Assembly (NCBI RefSeq): GCF_947172395.1
Contig: NC_069094.1
Location: forward strand, 10,034,292 to 10,098,291
Length of the DNA stretch: 64,000 nt
Direction: 5' to 3'
Source of the DNA: Bicyclus anynana
Taxonomy: Eukaryota > Arthropoda > Insecta > Lepidoptera > Nymphalidae
Shown piece by piece: positions 33,804 through 43,523 of the stretch. The stretch's first letter is position 1. The number at the start of each line of letters is the position of its first letter. The position numbers and the translations under genes are program-made. The notes beneath the pieces were generated by a model that did not search any database, was not told where the DNA came from, and saw only the letters and a program-made list of their open reading frames with translations.

Positions 33804-34011
33804 TTTTAAGAAATTAAATATCACGTGTCTCAATCGGTGAAGGAAAACATCGTGAGGAAACCTGCATACCAGAGAATTATCTTAATTCTCTGCGTGTGTG
33901 AAGTCTGCCAATCCGCATTGGGCCAGCGTGGTGGACTATTGGCCTTATCCCTCTCATTTTGAGAGGAGACTCGAGCTCAGCAGTGAGCCGAATATGGGTT
34001 GATGACGACGA
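33804..34011 (+). mobile_element. SINE-A, head missing
   Basis: TTTAAGAAATTAAATATCAC to GAATATGGGTTGATGACGAC; well preserved 3' two thirds. Confidence 0.86.
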
Positions 34012-34350
34012 TTTTACGTACATCAAGGCAAGGAATATTTCGTATTAAAGTTTGAATATTTATCAAAGATTTATGTCATTACAGGACTTTAGTTAGTTTA
34101 GTATTTGGTCACACATATTTGGCCTGTGGTATTGGAGAAGAATGCTTGGAATATCCTGGACATAGTTCCAAACCAACAATTCAATCCTGCAAAAATTGGG
34201 CATCAAACAGCGCCTTTTTTCTATAATCGTCGCATACTCACTTTCTTTGGACATATCACACGAAGATTATTAATGTAAGATAGTTAATATATTCACGATA
34301 ATTTTTAATTTTAATTCTATTTTTAACCGACTTCAAAAAGGAGTTAAAAC
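34012..34350. other. No gene recognised
   Basis: AT-rich; ends with AACCGACTTCAAAAAGGAGT directly before the foldback element. Confidence 0.4.
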
Positions 34351-34797
34351 TTATACATGAAATTGACGAGGCCCTTTACTATCTTAACAATTCAAGCGTC
34401 TGAACTAAAAAAAAATTTTAATAAAAAAAATACAACCGACTTCAAAACCTAAAAACTTACCCACTAAACTAAAAAGCGAAAAATAACATCATAATATGTT
34501 CTACCTGCTGATCAGTATGAAGGCGGTGCTTAGCCGGTGTTGTCTTAATTTAAGCCATTTCTGACAGGACCACATCACATGGCTCACACAAGGCTTGAAT
34601 TAATACATCACCGGCTTAGCACCGCCTTCATACTGATCAGCAGGTAGAACATATTATGATGTTATTTTTCGCTTTTTAGTTTAGTGGGTAAGTTTTAAGG
34701 TTTTGAAGTCGGTTGTATTTTTTTTATTAAAATTTTTTTTTAGTTCAGACGCTTGAATTGTTAAGATAGTAAAGGGCCTCGTCAATTTCATGTATAA
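34351..34797. mobile_element. Foldback element: two 206-bp inverted arms
   Basis: Arms 34351-34556 and 34592-34797 are equal in length and nearly identical; the mismatches I see are one in the middle (at about 34453) and a few near the loop. The first ~100 bp from each end match perfectly. The 35-base loop reads ATTTCTGACAGGACCACATC... Each arm carries family-H motifs (ACCGACTTCAAAACC, CTACCTGCTGATCAGTATGA). It lies 137 bp past the protease stop. No target duplication is obvious. Confidence 0.85.
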
Positions 34798-34892
34798 TTT
34801 TTTACCAAAAGAGCTCCTACATTACGAGTATAGTGCTTTAATTCCAAACATCGTGTTATTTAATTAAAACAAATAAACAGCATGTATAAATA

Positions 34893-34898
34893 TTTATT
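34893..34898 (-). terminator. Poly(A) signal of the protease gene
   Basis: AATAAA on the minus strand, 36 bases past the TAA stop of the protease. The position suits a short 3' UTR that ends before the foldback element at 34797. Confidence 0.6.
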
Positions 34899-34933
34899 CT
34901 TTAATTAACGTAATTTAATAGGTAGATCTGATT

Positions 34934-37526
34934 TTATATTACAGCTAATTTGTCGATAATCCACGAGTAGTACTGTGACACCCTCGTGTATACTCCAGGG
35001 TACGATAGATTAGCACATTCTTCGCCCCAAGAGACGATACCGATCAGAGTTCCTTGGGTGACCAGAGGACCACCAGAGTCCCCTTGACAAGCGTCTCTAG
35101 GAGGATTGTTGGCGAAAGCGCATAGCATGCCCTCTGATATCTTAGCTATTTGTCGATAAGCGCGAGTGCATATATCCTGAGCAACCACTTCTACAGTCGC
35201 TGCTCGTAACACAGAAGATGCTGAACCTTCGTACTGAAATGAAGATAATTGTTATTATGTTTTAAGCTTTTCAAACTCTTTTAGTAAGTGAGAACTAAAA
35301 TTTGTCACCATAATAAAAGTAAAACTAACCGATGTCATCCCATATCCAGTAACCAAAGCAGCAGTTCCGACTGGAAGATCAAAGTTTGGTTCAGGAATGA
35401 AAGCGGAATCAACATTTTTGTCAAAGACCATCTTCTTCGACGTCACAATCATTGCTATGTCATTTTCCAGTGTGAGAGTGGAATACTTTTCGTGAATGAA
35501 GACAGACTTAACATCGTAAACGGTTCCACCGCTCGATCGGGAAGCAGTGCCCACCGCTACTCTGAATTGTAGCGGATCAGATTGTGTTCTGAAATGAAAA
35601 GTTACGAGTGTAGCATATGTAGTAGTAGAAAGCGCAGTGTTGGCCGACCTTTCACCAAGTGGACTGACGACATCAAACGAGTCGCAAGGAGTTAGCTGTA
35701 GGCTCGCGCTGTTTGGAAGTCCCTACAAAAGTCTATGTTCTGTAGTGGACGTCCTTCTGCTTAAACGACGAAGATGATGATGACGATCATGATGATGATG
35801 ATCATCATCATTGGTCATCATGGTTAGCATATTTGGCTTCAGATCATTAGGTTATGTATAAAGCTATGAAATATTGAGCTTTTCTTTTTTTTTTAAAGAA
35901 ATTTTTAGTAAAATTTCTCATCCCGAATTGGGAAGTTGGTAGTTTTACGAGTACTTCCCCAATGCTTTGGAGAGCACGTCAAGCAGTCGGTCATGGTCGC
36001 TATCATTAACATCGGAGTGGTTGCTTGGAAATCAAAACTATCAACCTAAGCCAGCTAACACACACTGGAGCAGCGTGAAGGGTCTACTCTACACACACAC
36101 ATTGACACTCCTGTAATCAAGAAAGCTTGTAGTACGCCGATCAAAAAGGCTGCTAATCTTAATGATGAAGTTTTCCTTTATCAGTACCATTTGATAGTTA
36201 GATAGTATTCGCTACAAAGTCAAACACTGCCTCCATAAACCGCCAACCATCTGGTTTATCGGCGTTAGTAGTAATGGAACACCGTGATGGATCTAAGCTC
36301 CAAAGAAGCCTGGCCTTGCAGTGAGTTACTTACAAAAATAGGTTGATGTTTAACGCATTGCCATGCATTTTACACTCGTAGATACAAGAATGCACTACCT
36401 AGGTACCTTAAGTTAGAATGTGGATTGAAATAGTATAATGCCTTTTTTACGTGGGGAAATCCTCATGGATATCTTCTCGTCACTGGGAGGCAAGAAGGTT
36501 ATGTCGGGCTTCAACCGACTAAAACTCACGGGACTGTTTCTTAAGCTACCGCAACCCAGCCATCGAAATAGTATGCCCTTTGCCTTAGTTAAAAAGCTTG
36601 TAAACGCACACCTAAACAAAATACCATTACAAAGAATACTCACGTAATAACACAATGGGCAGCAGTAAGCAAAGCTTTGGTGGTGATAACCGTAGCACCA
36701 CACGTATATAGCCACCCCGCACTGGTCTTCCGCCGTATAGCAGCGTGGTACGGAACCTGCGATATGTCTATGGTCTGACCGTTCACCACGCGACTCAACT
36801 CATTCGACGACGAAGCGGTTGGCAATGATGATGAGAAACTGCAAACTGTAATGTTAATCATACTTTTTTGAATAATCAAAAGTTTGTTATCTATACTAAT
36901 ATAATAAAGCTGAAAAGTTTGTTTGCTTGAACGTGCTAATCTCGGTAACTACTGGTCCGATTTGAAAAAATCTTTCAGTGTTAGATAGCCTATTTATCGA
37001 GGAAGGCTATAGGCTATGTATTATTACCTACCTACGGGAACAGGAACCACGCGGGTGAAATAGCGCAGCGTCAGCTAGTAAGCAAATAAACCCTTAAGTT
37101 TGCTTTAAAAAATATGAAAGCGTTTTGTTTATATTACCCGACTTTATAAAAACGTCGTTTTGAAGGCATTGCCAAAAAACCTGTGTGTGACCAAAATAAA
37201 ACCAAATTGATGGGTTAACAGTTAACACCGCCTTCAAACCGATCAGTAGATATGACAGAGTTACGATGTTATTAAAATTGTTTTAAGTAGGATAATTGTC
37301 ATTTTATAATAGTAATAAGATACATATTTTATGTAAACCTAAAATTTCGGCAATTGGCTTTTCAAAAAATCTTTGTCTTTTTCTGTGAGGTCTGTCAATT
37401 ATTTTGAATTTTGTTGTATGTTATTTAATGTACACTTCTTAGATTTTATATAGTATAGATTTTTAATAAGAAATGAAATAACTTACAGCATAATAAAAAT
37501 GTCACGAGCCCAAAAATAACACCCAT
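34934..37526 (-). CDS. Secreted trypsin-like serine protease (S1A), four exons
   Basis: The coding parts, in transcript order, are 37526-37487, 36845-36644, 35588-35330 and 35233-34934 (801 nt, 266 residues plus stop). Donors are GTAAGT, GTGAGT and GTTAGT; each acceptor ends in AG; the phases 1, 2 and 0 join without a frame break. The start begins a hydrophobic signal peptide (MGVIFGLVTFLLC). The zymogen site is R32-V33 in SRVVNG. The triad is His77 in TAAHC, Asp124 in ENDIAM and Ser220 in GDSGGP. Asp214, six residues before the Ser, with Gly237 and Gly247, predicts cleavage after Arg or Lys. Six cysteines (62/78, 189/205, 216/240) fit the three disulfides usual in insect trypsins. No clip domain is present and the length is normal. 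VVNG replaces the common IVGG, and GYG replaces GWG. A digestive or haemolymph role cannot be told apart from sequence. The fold and trypsin class are firm; the substrate is inferred. Confidence 0.93.
35635..35822 (+). mobile_element. RTE-type LINE 3' end inside protease intron 2
   Basis: GCAGTGTTGGCCGACCTTTC, ATCAAACGAGTCGCAAGGAG, GTTTGGAAGTCCCTACAAAA and a (GAT)n/(ATG)n tail at 35775-35820. Opposite orientation to the protease. Confidence 0.78.
36235..36346 (+). repeat. Family-D relic in protease intron 2
   Basis: AACCGCCAACCATCTGG, GGAACACCGTGATGGATCTA, AGCTCC and AATAGGTTGATG follow the family-D block order in decayed form. Another fragment (CACTGGAGCAGCGTGAAGGG) is at about 36064. Confidence 0.4.
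36430..36610 (+). repeat. Repeat-like segment in protease intron 2
   Basis: TTACGTGGGGAAATCCTCAT ... TGCCCTTTGCCTTAGTTAAA has the feel of a mobile-element relic and an open frame (36438-36647). It is not an exon of the protease, which reads on minus and splices across it. Confidence 0.3.
36890..37078 (+). mobile_element. Helitron-C, complete, inside protease intron 1
   Basis: A|TCTATACTAATATAATAAAG to GCGTCAGCTAG|T; 189 bp, antisense to the gene. The internal hairpin is altered (CCTACCTACGGGAACAGG). Confidence 0.82.
37190..37300 (-). repeat. Family-H repeat in protease intron 1
   Basis: ACACCGCCTTCAAACCGATC then AGTAGATATG on plus is the inverse of the TCTACTGATC...TTGAAGGCGG motif at 2640 and 34500. 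Confidence 0.42.
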
Positions 37527-37600
37527 TTTGATCACAAACTTCACACACTGAGCGAGAGTTGAATCTTTAAGTACCTCACCGGTTGATAAAATTTATCTTA
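37527..37600 (-). promoter_or_regulatory. Candidate protease promoter: TCAGT initiator and paired GATA motifs
   Basis: On the minus strand TCAGT (37551-37547) matches the arthropod initiator and would give a 5' leader of about 23 nt. Two GATA-like motifs follow upstream: TTATCA (37589-37584 read on minus, TGATAA on plus) and AGATAA (37598-37593). No TATA box stands at the usual distance. GATA factors are known to drive insect midgut and fat-body genes, so the motifs are suggestive, but both are short enough to occur by chance. Confidence 0.4.
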
Positions 37601-37751
37601 ACAGATCATATCTATTTAGAAATGTCACCTATCTATTGGAATGTGAGTTAAAATTTTCATGGTATTAGGTAAGCACGAATATGAGATAGGTAGGTACTGA
37701 TTATGTTAGCTGTGACGTCACACGGGTCTCCGCTGAAAATCAGCGCCGTGT

Positions 37752-37947
37752 ATAAGCCGGATTTATATTTGTCTGACGTGCCGTGTCGTGACGATTAAGA
37801 ACAGAATTGGTATAATACATTTTATTTGACAACGTTTACACTTATGTGTTGTGACATGTCGTGATGATTGCATACAAAATGTATGATACCGATTCTGTTC
37901 TGATGCGTCACGACACGGCACGTCAGACAAATATAAATACGGCTTTA
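37752..37947. mobile_element. MITE with ~69-bp inverted arms upstream of the protease
   Basis: Left arm AGCCGGATTTATATTTGTCT..., right arm reversed AGCCGTATTTATATTTGTCT...; both go on through GACGTGCCGTGTCGTGACG and AACAGAAT.GGTAT.ATACATTTT, with about six mismatches. Interior about 55 bp. A two-base TA target duplication is possible (Tc1/mariner-like) but not certain. Confidence 0.8.
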
Positions 37948-38251
37948 TGTTTGTATGTGTATATGTTGTACACGGCATATGCTGAACTGTACAAGTGTAC
38001 CTACATCCTTTCTTTTAGGAGGATTACAGACATACATGCTGTCATAAGGGTAGGGAACTGTACTGTAACTTTTATATTTGAATTTTATTTTCTTTCTTTG
38101 ATTTTTCTTAAATACTCGTAAGTTCTTATTAAAGTATCGATTTTAAAATATACATAACTAACATATCTATGTTCTAGACTGTATTATGTAACTCAATATA
38201 TGACTATACAGACTAATATATATGTAGAGTTTACAAATAGAAATTTACAAC
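37948..38251. other. No gene recognised
   Basis: AT-rich; nothing recognised. Confidence 0.4.
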
Positions 38252-38302
38252 AAATTTATGGAAAACTTTAAAATAGGTAATTTTAAAGTTTTCCATAAAT
38301 TT
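38252..38302. repeat. Perfect 22-bp inverted repeat
   Basis: AAATTTATGGAAAACTTTAA.. (38252-38273) and its exact complement (38281-38302), 7-base loop. Confidence 0.8.
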
Positions 38303-38640
38303 CCGCAAAAATGTTGTTCTCGAGTCATATAAAAAAAATTTGTGCCCTAAACTAATATTTTTTAAAATTTCTTACTTCTATACAAAGCAAAATAAAATCG
38401 AACTTCTATACCTAATATAGTTTTCATTTTTCCTTAAATCTCTCGCAAAACAATTTGGCATGAATAATAATAATAAAGGATGTTCCATCAAGCTGTCAAA
38501 TGTTTATTTTAAACATTTTCTTTTTAACGGTCTTATGTAATTGTAATTTGAGTTTTTTTTCGTGTATGCATGTTTATGCATATACAGATAAATATGAAGT
38601 TGTTTTCTAAACAGGTATTTCTTAATTTAAATATTTTTAA
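38303..38640. other. No gene recognised
   Basis: AT-rich; nothing recognised. Confidence 0.4.
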
Positions 38641-38676
38641 AATAATATTAAAACTACTAAATTTAAATTATACCTA

Positions 38677-38877
38677 AAGACTAAGGCATCGTAGTATTCA
38701 TCCGAATCTATGTTTATTGGTAAGGTGCCCAGAAGGCTGGCAGTATTGCCAGGTTGTATGGGAATACTGATTCTTGAACCTAAATAAAAGCAAGCCTTCT
38801 GGTCAGTGTCGACTAATCGCTTAGCGATTTCTTTTAAAAGAAAGCGAGTAGTCGAAACACTAGGATCGTGGGGTCCG
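38677..38877 (-). pseudogene. Family-E LINE C-terminus
   Basis: The minus frame reads VVETLGSWGP (part of the hairpin), a junk spacer, then RFLLKEIAKRLVDTDQKACF, YLGSRISIPIQPGNTASLLG and TLP. Related retrotransposon polyproteins read VETxGxWG...IxxRL...QRISIAIQRGNAASxLGT. QRGNAAS has become QPGNTAS, and the gap near DT is short by a few residues, so it is a relic. Confidence 0.65.
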
Positions 38878-38913
38878 AGTACCGGACCCCACGATCCTAG
38901 TGTTTCGACTACT
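38847..38913. repeat. Perfect 31-bp inverted repeat, 5-base loop
   Basis: Arms 38847-38877 and 38883-38913 are exact complements around AGTAC. The left arm is the coding segment for the ETLGSWGP motif of the LINE relic. Confidence 0.9.
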
Positions 38914-39060
38914 AATAATTTCATAATTATTATCAGGATATCCTATTGCAGAACAATAATTTTCTGTGTTATCATAAAATTGGGGTTTTCCTGTGTTATC
39001 AAGTTCGGTAAATACATTCAACGTACTTCGGAAAAAACGTACTCGTGTCGTTATCTTGAC

Positions 39061-39108
39061 TTGGATTCTTGGTTTAATCCATGACTACGGATTAAACCAA
39101 GAATCCAA
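39061..39108. repeat. Perfect 20-bp inverted repeat
   Basis: TTGGATTCTTGGTTTAATCC (39061-39080), loop ATGACTAC, exact complement 39089-39108. Confidence 0.85.
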
Positions 39109-39110
39109 CC

Positions 39111-39526
39111 GAACTATTTTATAATTTTTAAACTTCCTATATCTTTATTTTTAAATTTAATAGATAATTATGTATTATTATTATCATGAAATCTATTATG
39201 ACATAACACCTATTAGGTGTTAAACGAATTTTCCCGTTCTTTTGGGTTTTTCCTGCGTTATCTGGTGTTTGATTCTGCTATTTCATAATCGTCTTTTTTA
39301 ATATTCGCCTATCAAGTTTTATTAGAATTTGTATTTTATCTCTATGGGATGCCGACATTTCGTATACCTTGAGGGTATACTTATATTAAGCTAATCGCAG
39401 AGTTGCTTATTCTAGCAATTTTGGACGTCCTCGACCATTTCATTCACTCAATTCGTACCCCTTAAGCTGAGGTAACATTACTTCCAAAATAACGTTCAAA
39501 TGTTGTTCACAAGTTCATAAAAGCAT
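39111..39526. other. No gene recognised
   Basis: AT-rich; nothing recognised. Confidence 0.4.
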
Positions 39527-39686
39527 GCGTCCACATACGTACGTATCGGACGCATCGTATTAAACGGTAAATTAGTGCGACCCGTACGATGAGTGTCAAT
39601 GGAGGTATTTGTATGACTTTCAATACAAAGAATACAATCCGTTTAATGCGATGCGTCCAATACAAGTGATGCGCATCAGTGGACGC
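39527..39686. mobile_element. MITE with GCGTCCAC ends
   Basis: Ends GCGTCCAC and GTGGACGC. Inside, CGGACGCATCGTATTAAACGG mirrors CCGTTTAATGCGATGCGTCC, so the arms span about 45 bp with a gap of a few bases. 160 bp in all. Confidence 0.7.
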
Positions 39687-40130
39687 CTACCATTACGTCC
39701 ATGATACAAATTAAAGACACTCCATTTTAGGTTATTGCTAAGCACTTGTTCTCATCATAAATTTCCCGGTAATAAAAAGGTGCAAATTGTATTAATAGTG
39801 TTTTAATACGGTTCAGTCGTTGCGGCTCAGGTTTTATCGGCAATCAAATCGATGTCTCAGCGCAGGGAAATTTATTGAAACATTAAATCAATTGCATGTT
39901 GAACTGTAACGAGCTTGTGTATATGGACATTTAAACGTTATTTCATTGAAATGTACTTAAATTACGAAAAGGACCCAATTATTGGCATAATAAATGAATC
40001 AGACTGAGACAACATAGTGAAACACACATAATTATTATAAAAATATTACTAAGCGTAGTAATGAGTAGTAAAGTAAGCGAATAAATAAGAATTAATAATA
40101 AAATAAAACACTACATGAATATTTTTGTGT
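39687..40130. other. No gene recognised
   Basis: AT-rich; nothing recognised. Confidence 0.4.
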
Positions 40131-40134
40131 GTTT

Positions 40135-40390
40135 ATGTCTGACAAACTGATCCATGCGTCAGGTGATCCAAGAGCTGGCGCTTATTTGGCCCAAAGGTTA
40201 AGCCTTGCCATCCAGAGGAGTAATAGCCCTAGTGTATTGGGTACCTTGCCTATGGATGAACAATTGGATGGTGTGTATTTCTTATAATTATTTTATTTAT
40301 TTATTGTAAAATTAAATTTAATATACTGTTAAGTCTTAATTTTAATTTCATTATTAATATGTATTTTTCGTTGGGTCAATAAAGACTCTG
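40135..40390 (+). pseudogene. Family-E LINE C-terminus and 3' UTR
   Basis: An uninterrupted frame of about 50 codons reads LIHASGDPRAGAYLAQRLSL, AIQRSNSPSVLGTLPMDEQL, DGVYFL and a TAA stop at about 40285. An AT-rich tail with AATAAAG (40379) follows. The longest intact piece of this LINE here. Confidence 0.72.
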
Positions 40391-40433
40391 TAATTAAAAT
40401 ACTTTCACCAATGGAAAGCTACATTGTCAGCCA

Positions 40434-40741
40434 CCATCATCATTCATCATTATTAACCCATATTAGGCTCACTGCTCAGCTAGAGTCTCCGTTTAGAGAG
40501 GGGTTACGTCAATAGTCCACCACGCTGACCTAACGCGGATTGGTAGACTTCACACATGCAGAAAATTCTCTGATATGCAGGTTTTCTCACGATGTTTATC
40601 CTTCACCGTTTGAGACACGTGATATTTAATTTCTTAAAATGCACACAACTGAAAAGTTGAAAGTGCATGCCTCGGACTGGATTCGAACCCACAACCTCTG
40701 GAATCGGAGGCAGAGGACATAAAATCCACTGATCACGGCTT
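40434..40741 (-). mobile_element. SINE-A, full length
   Basis: Plus: TTATTAACCCATATTAGGCT to TGATCACGGCTTA; B box reads GGATTCGAACCC. A Helitron-D scrap TTTCACCAATGGAAAGCTAC lies just before (40402). Confidence 0.88.
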
Positions 40742-41054
40742 ACAAATAGCTGATTATTCTTCTAACAAAAAGCATAGAGACGAAAATTGTCATAGTATAA
40801 GTGACAAGTTAAGTGGGTATAACATCTCACTTAGTTGTTTTTCCGCATACGACGAAACAATCGTTGAAAAATAAACAAAACTAGAATTTAAGTATCAGCA
40901 TGATTATCGGATTAAAATACAAGGTCATTGACCAAACTTGCGATTGCCAGACATACCCTATTTTATGAATACTGAAGGTTTACCTACCATAAGTAAGTAC
41001 AGCCTTACGAAGCTTAGACCATTTTGAAAAATATCGTTCTAGTCTAGACTAAAG
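40742..41054. other. No gene; family-G scrap
   Basis: GCGATTGCCAGACATACCCT at about 40942 is a family-G motif on minus. Otherwise unrecognised. Confidence 0.4.
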
Positions 41055-41332
41055 CTAAAGGTGCTGATAGACTTGAGCATTCACTTGTAATTAGCATTCG
41101 TACGAATGTTACATCACAGCATACGAGAGCATTCTACCGAGCATTCTAGCGAGCAGATTTGCTTGGAATGGCAACATCGAATAGAGCGTTCGCTAGAATT
41201 CTCAAGATTTTGTTCGTAGTAGTACTTTGATCTATGTTTGGTTCGGCTCGTTGTTTAATTCGACAAATATAAAAACGGCGAATGCTCGATGTTCTGTTAC
41301 AAGTGAATGCTCAAGTCTATCAGCACCTTTAG
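41055..41332. mobile_element. MITE with perfect 36-bp TIRs
   Basis: TIRs 41055-41090 and 41297-41332 (CTAAAGGTGCTGATAGACTT...) are exact complements. The interior repeats GAGCATTC three times near the left end and has GAATGCTC near the right end. No transposase frame. Target duplication not evident. Confidence 0.85.
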
Positions 41333-41466
41333 GCTTCTAGCGAAGAGTTGCCATGAATGAAGCTTAGGATCTGGCGACTAGTCAGATTAATGAAATAGAG
41401 GTTCTGGACCCTTGAAACCTCATCGACCTACCTGGCGCTTCCTAGTTGGCAGTGGTTCTCAACATT

Positions 41467-41711
41467 GAGGTCTTGGGTTCCCAACACTGGTCAGTGATTT
41501 AATATTTGCTAAATTGGCTTAGGTCTGATCTGGTGGTGGCGTTGGGCTGTGACTTACCCACAACTGATTTAGCGTTCCGGTACGATGCCGAGTAGTAACC
41601 GTCAAATGTATGGGTTGAATAAACTTGTACCTAGTCCAAGATATTCGCTGCCTTCTTAGATTGAATGGTCTCTTAATAATACAAGTGAAAACACAGTTAA
41701 GGGCTAACTTT
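41467..41711 (+). mobile_element. SINE-B, diverged
   Basis: GTCTTGGGTTCCCAACACTG, GGCTTAGGTCTGATCTGGTG and ATTTAGCGTTCCGGTACGAT keep the SINE-B order; many substitutions, head incomplete. Confidence 0.65.
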
Positions 41712-41739
41712 TCAATGAAAAAAAAGCATAGGTACAGTA

Positions 41740-41995
41740 CAAATTTATCAATGTCCTAACTCCATAATTGTCTACCGCACTAACCTATGGCTGGAAAATG
41801 GGCTTACAAACTTTCGTTTTCATAGACGATGAAAGAAGAAAAAATACTTTATTGCACACACAAATAATTAAAAAAAATTAATATTTTAAAATGTGTATGC
41901 AAAGGCGGCCTTATTGCTATAAGCATTCTCTACTAGGCAACCCCTGTCGAGAGTAAAATGAGGTATGTTTGGCTATCGCAGGCTCTCGTTCTATC
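41740..41995 (+). repeat. Family-G repeat
   Basis: AACTCCATAATTGTCTACCG, CACTAACCTATGGCTGG and, 130 bp on, AGTAAAATGAGGTATGTTTG with GGCTATCGCAGGCTCTCGTT. An intervening AT-rich stretch splits it. Confidence 0.48.
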
Positions 41996-42335
41996 ATTGT
42001 AAATAAACATTCGCTACTAGTAGCGCCATCTGTCGTGTAGGAAGAAATTATTTTTTTATTGCAACTCTTATCGTCTTTGTAACAAACATTACCGTTATCG
42101 ACTCGGCGGTTTATTGGTTTTTACACGTGTAATTTTTATACCAATGAATACCTATCAGATTTATTATTTACAATGTTATTTAGTTTTTTTTTTTTCTGAT
42201 TGAATATTAATTGCTGTAGTCTTTATAACAGCATCGGGGGGAGGTTGGGTATACAGAATCACTGACTGAATTAACCGAATTATTTTTGTATAATATTCCG
42301 TAAATATATATCATTCAGTGGCTCGTCACACCACC
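41996..42335. other. No gene recognised
   Basis: AT-rich; nothing recognised. Confidence 0.4.
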
Positions 42336-42499
42336 TTACGTCGTCTTTGCCGGTAGGGTGGTAACTAGCCACGGCTGAAGCCTCCCACCAGCCAAACCAG
42401 GACCAATCAAGAAAATCTCAATCGACTCAGCCGGGAATTGAACCCAGGACCTCCGTTTTGTAAATCATCTGCACACACCACTACGCCACGGAGGTCGTT
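42336..42499 (-). mobile_element. SINE-B, tRNA half
   Basis: TCTTTGCCGGTAGGGTGGTA to CCACTACGCCACGGAGGTCG on plus; B box GAATTGAACCC. Confidence 0.82.
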
Positions 42500-42619
42500 A
42501 ATTGCTTGAAGTGTCTGAAAAAGTCAAGCCGCCTGGGTGCTATAATCGAAAACGTTGCTTAATAAAACAAAAACATACATGGCCTTTATAGTCATTTCAT
42601 CTATTAAACTTAGAATATA

Positions 42620-42760
42620 GAACTTTTTTTAAAATTAATAAAGAATACAAATAAGTAACTTAAGCTAACTTACTAATAAGTAGATATACAAATCATGCCC
42701 ATGTGAATGGCAAGAATACTGGCTGTATTTCCACGCTGGACAGCCATTCTGATCATCTTC
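42620..42760 (-). pseudogene. Family-E LINE C-terminus
   Basis: Minus frame RMAVQRGNTASILAIHMG, then the 3' UTR motif TTAGCTTAAG shared with 7690-7845 and 45800-45935. Confidence 0.55.
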
Positions 42761-43252
42761 TGTCACCAGTCGACGCAACTAGCCGCGGTGAAATGATTCG
42801 GAGAAATGAAGAACTTTAAAAAAAAATAGCATACAAGCATCAATACGATCTACTGCATCTTCTAAGAATGATCATTAGTCACGTAAGATTAAAGTTTACT
42901 ATCGATTTTTTCGCATTACATAAATAAATAAAATAAAAACTACCGTTACCAAGACTCAACGAATAGGTTAAGCATTTAAAAAATGGAATCGTTTACAGAG
43001 CGCGGCTACGGGGCGATAAGATAGTTGAATCAATGGAAAGTCGGGTTCATGGGATGCGCCCACGCGCATTCCGGGGAGCCAAAGACCTTTCGCTTCCTGG
43101 ATCGCGACGAAACGTACGGGAGATTTCTAACAAGTGATCTGATTCTAATGAGCCGCCTTGTTTAATAGCTTTTACTGTTCCTACATAAACAAGATACCGT
43201 TTTACTACTCTTATTTAAGAGACCTGCCGCGCTGTCGTATCATGACAAAACA
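42761..43252. other. No gene; GC-rich patch 43000-43140
   Basis: GCGCGGCTACGGGGCGATAA and CGCATTCCGGGGAGCCAAAG are unusually GC-rich here. No domain or splice support. Confidence 0.3.
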
Positions 43253-43466
43253 TCCTACTAATATTATAAACGCGAAAGTTTGTATGGATGTTTGTTTGGA
43301 TCTTTGGATGTTACTAACTACTGAACCGATTTGGGTGAAATTTGGAATGGAAATAGATACTTTGGATTCAAACATAGGCAACTTTTCATCGCGAAAAAAT
43401 TCATGGTTTCCACGGGATTTGTGAAAAACTGAGTTCCACGCGGACGAAGTCGCGAGCGTCTGCTAG
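43253..43466 (+). mobile_element. Helitron-A, nearly complete
   Basis: A|TCCTACTAATATTATAAACG to the hairpin GCGGACG-aagtcgcga-GCGTCTGC plus TAG; the base after CTAG is A rather than T. 214 bp. Confidence 0.85.
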
Positions 43467-43523
43467 AAATCGCAGTTCCTTGTTTTATTTGCTTGCCTGA
43501 CTTTAATTCTTTGCTAGACACCG

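Noticed and set aside
35288..35572. 94-codon plus-strand frame
   Set aside because: Shadow of protease exon 3 on the opposite strand.
36438..36647. Extra exon within protease intron 2
   Set aside because: It lies on the opposite strand to the gene, and the joined exons already give a complete protease.
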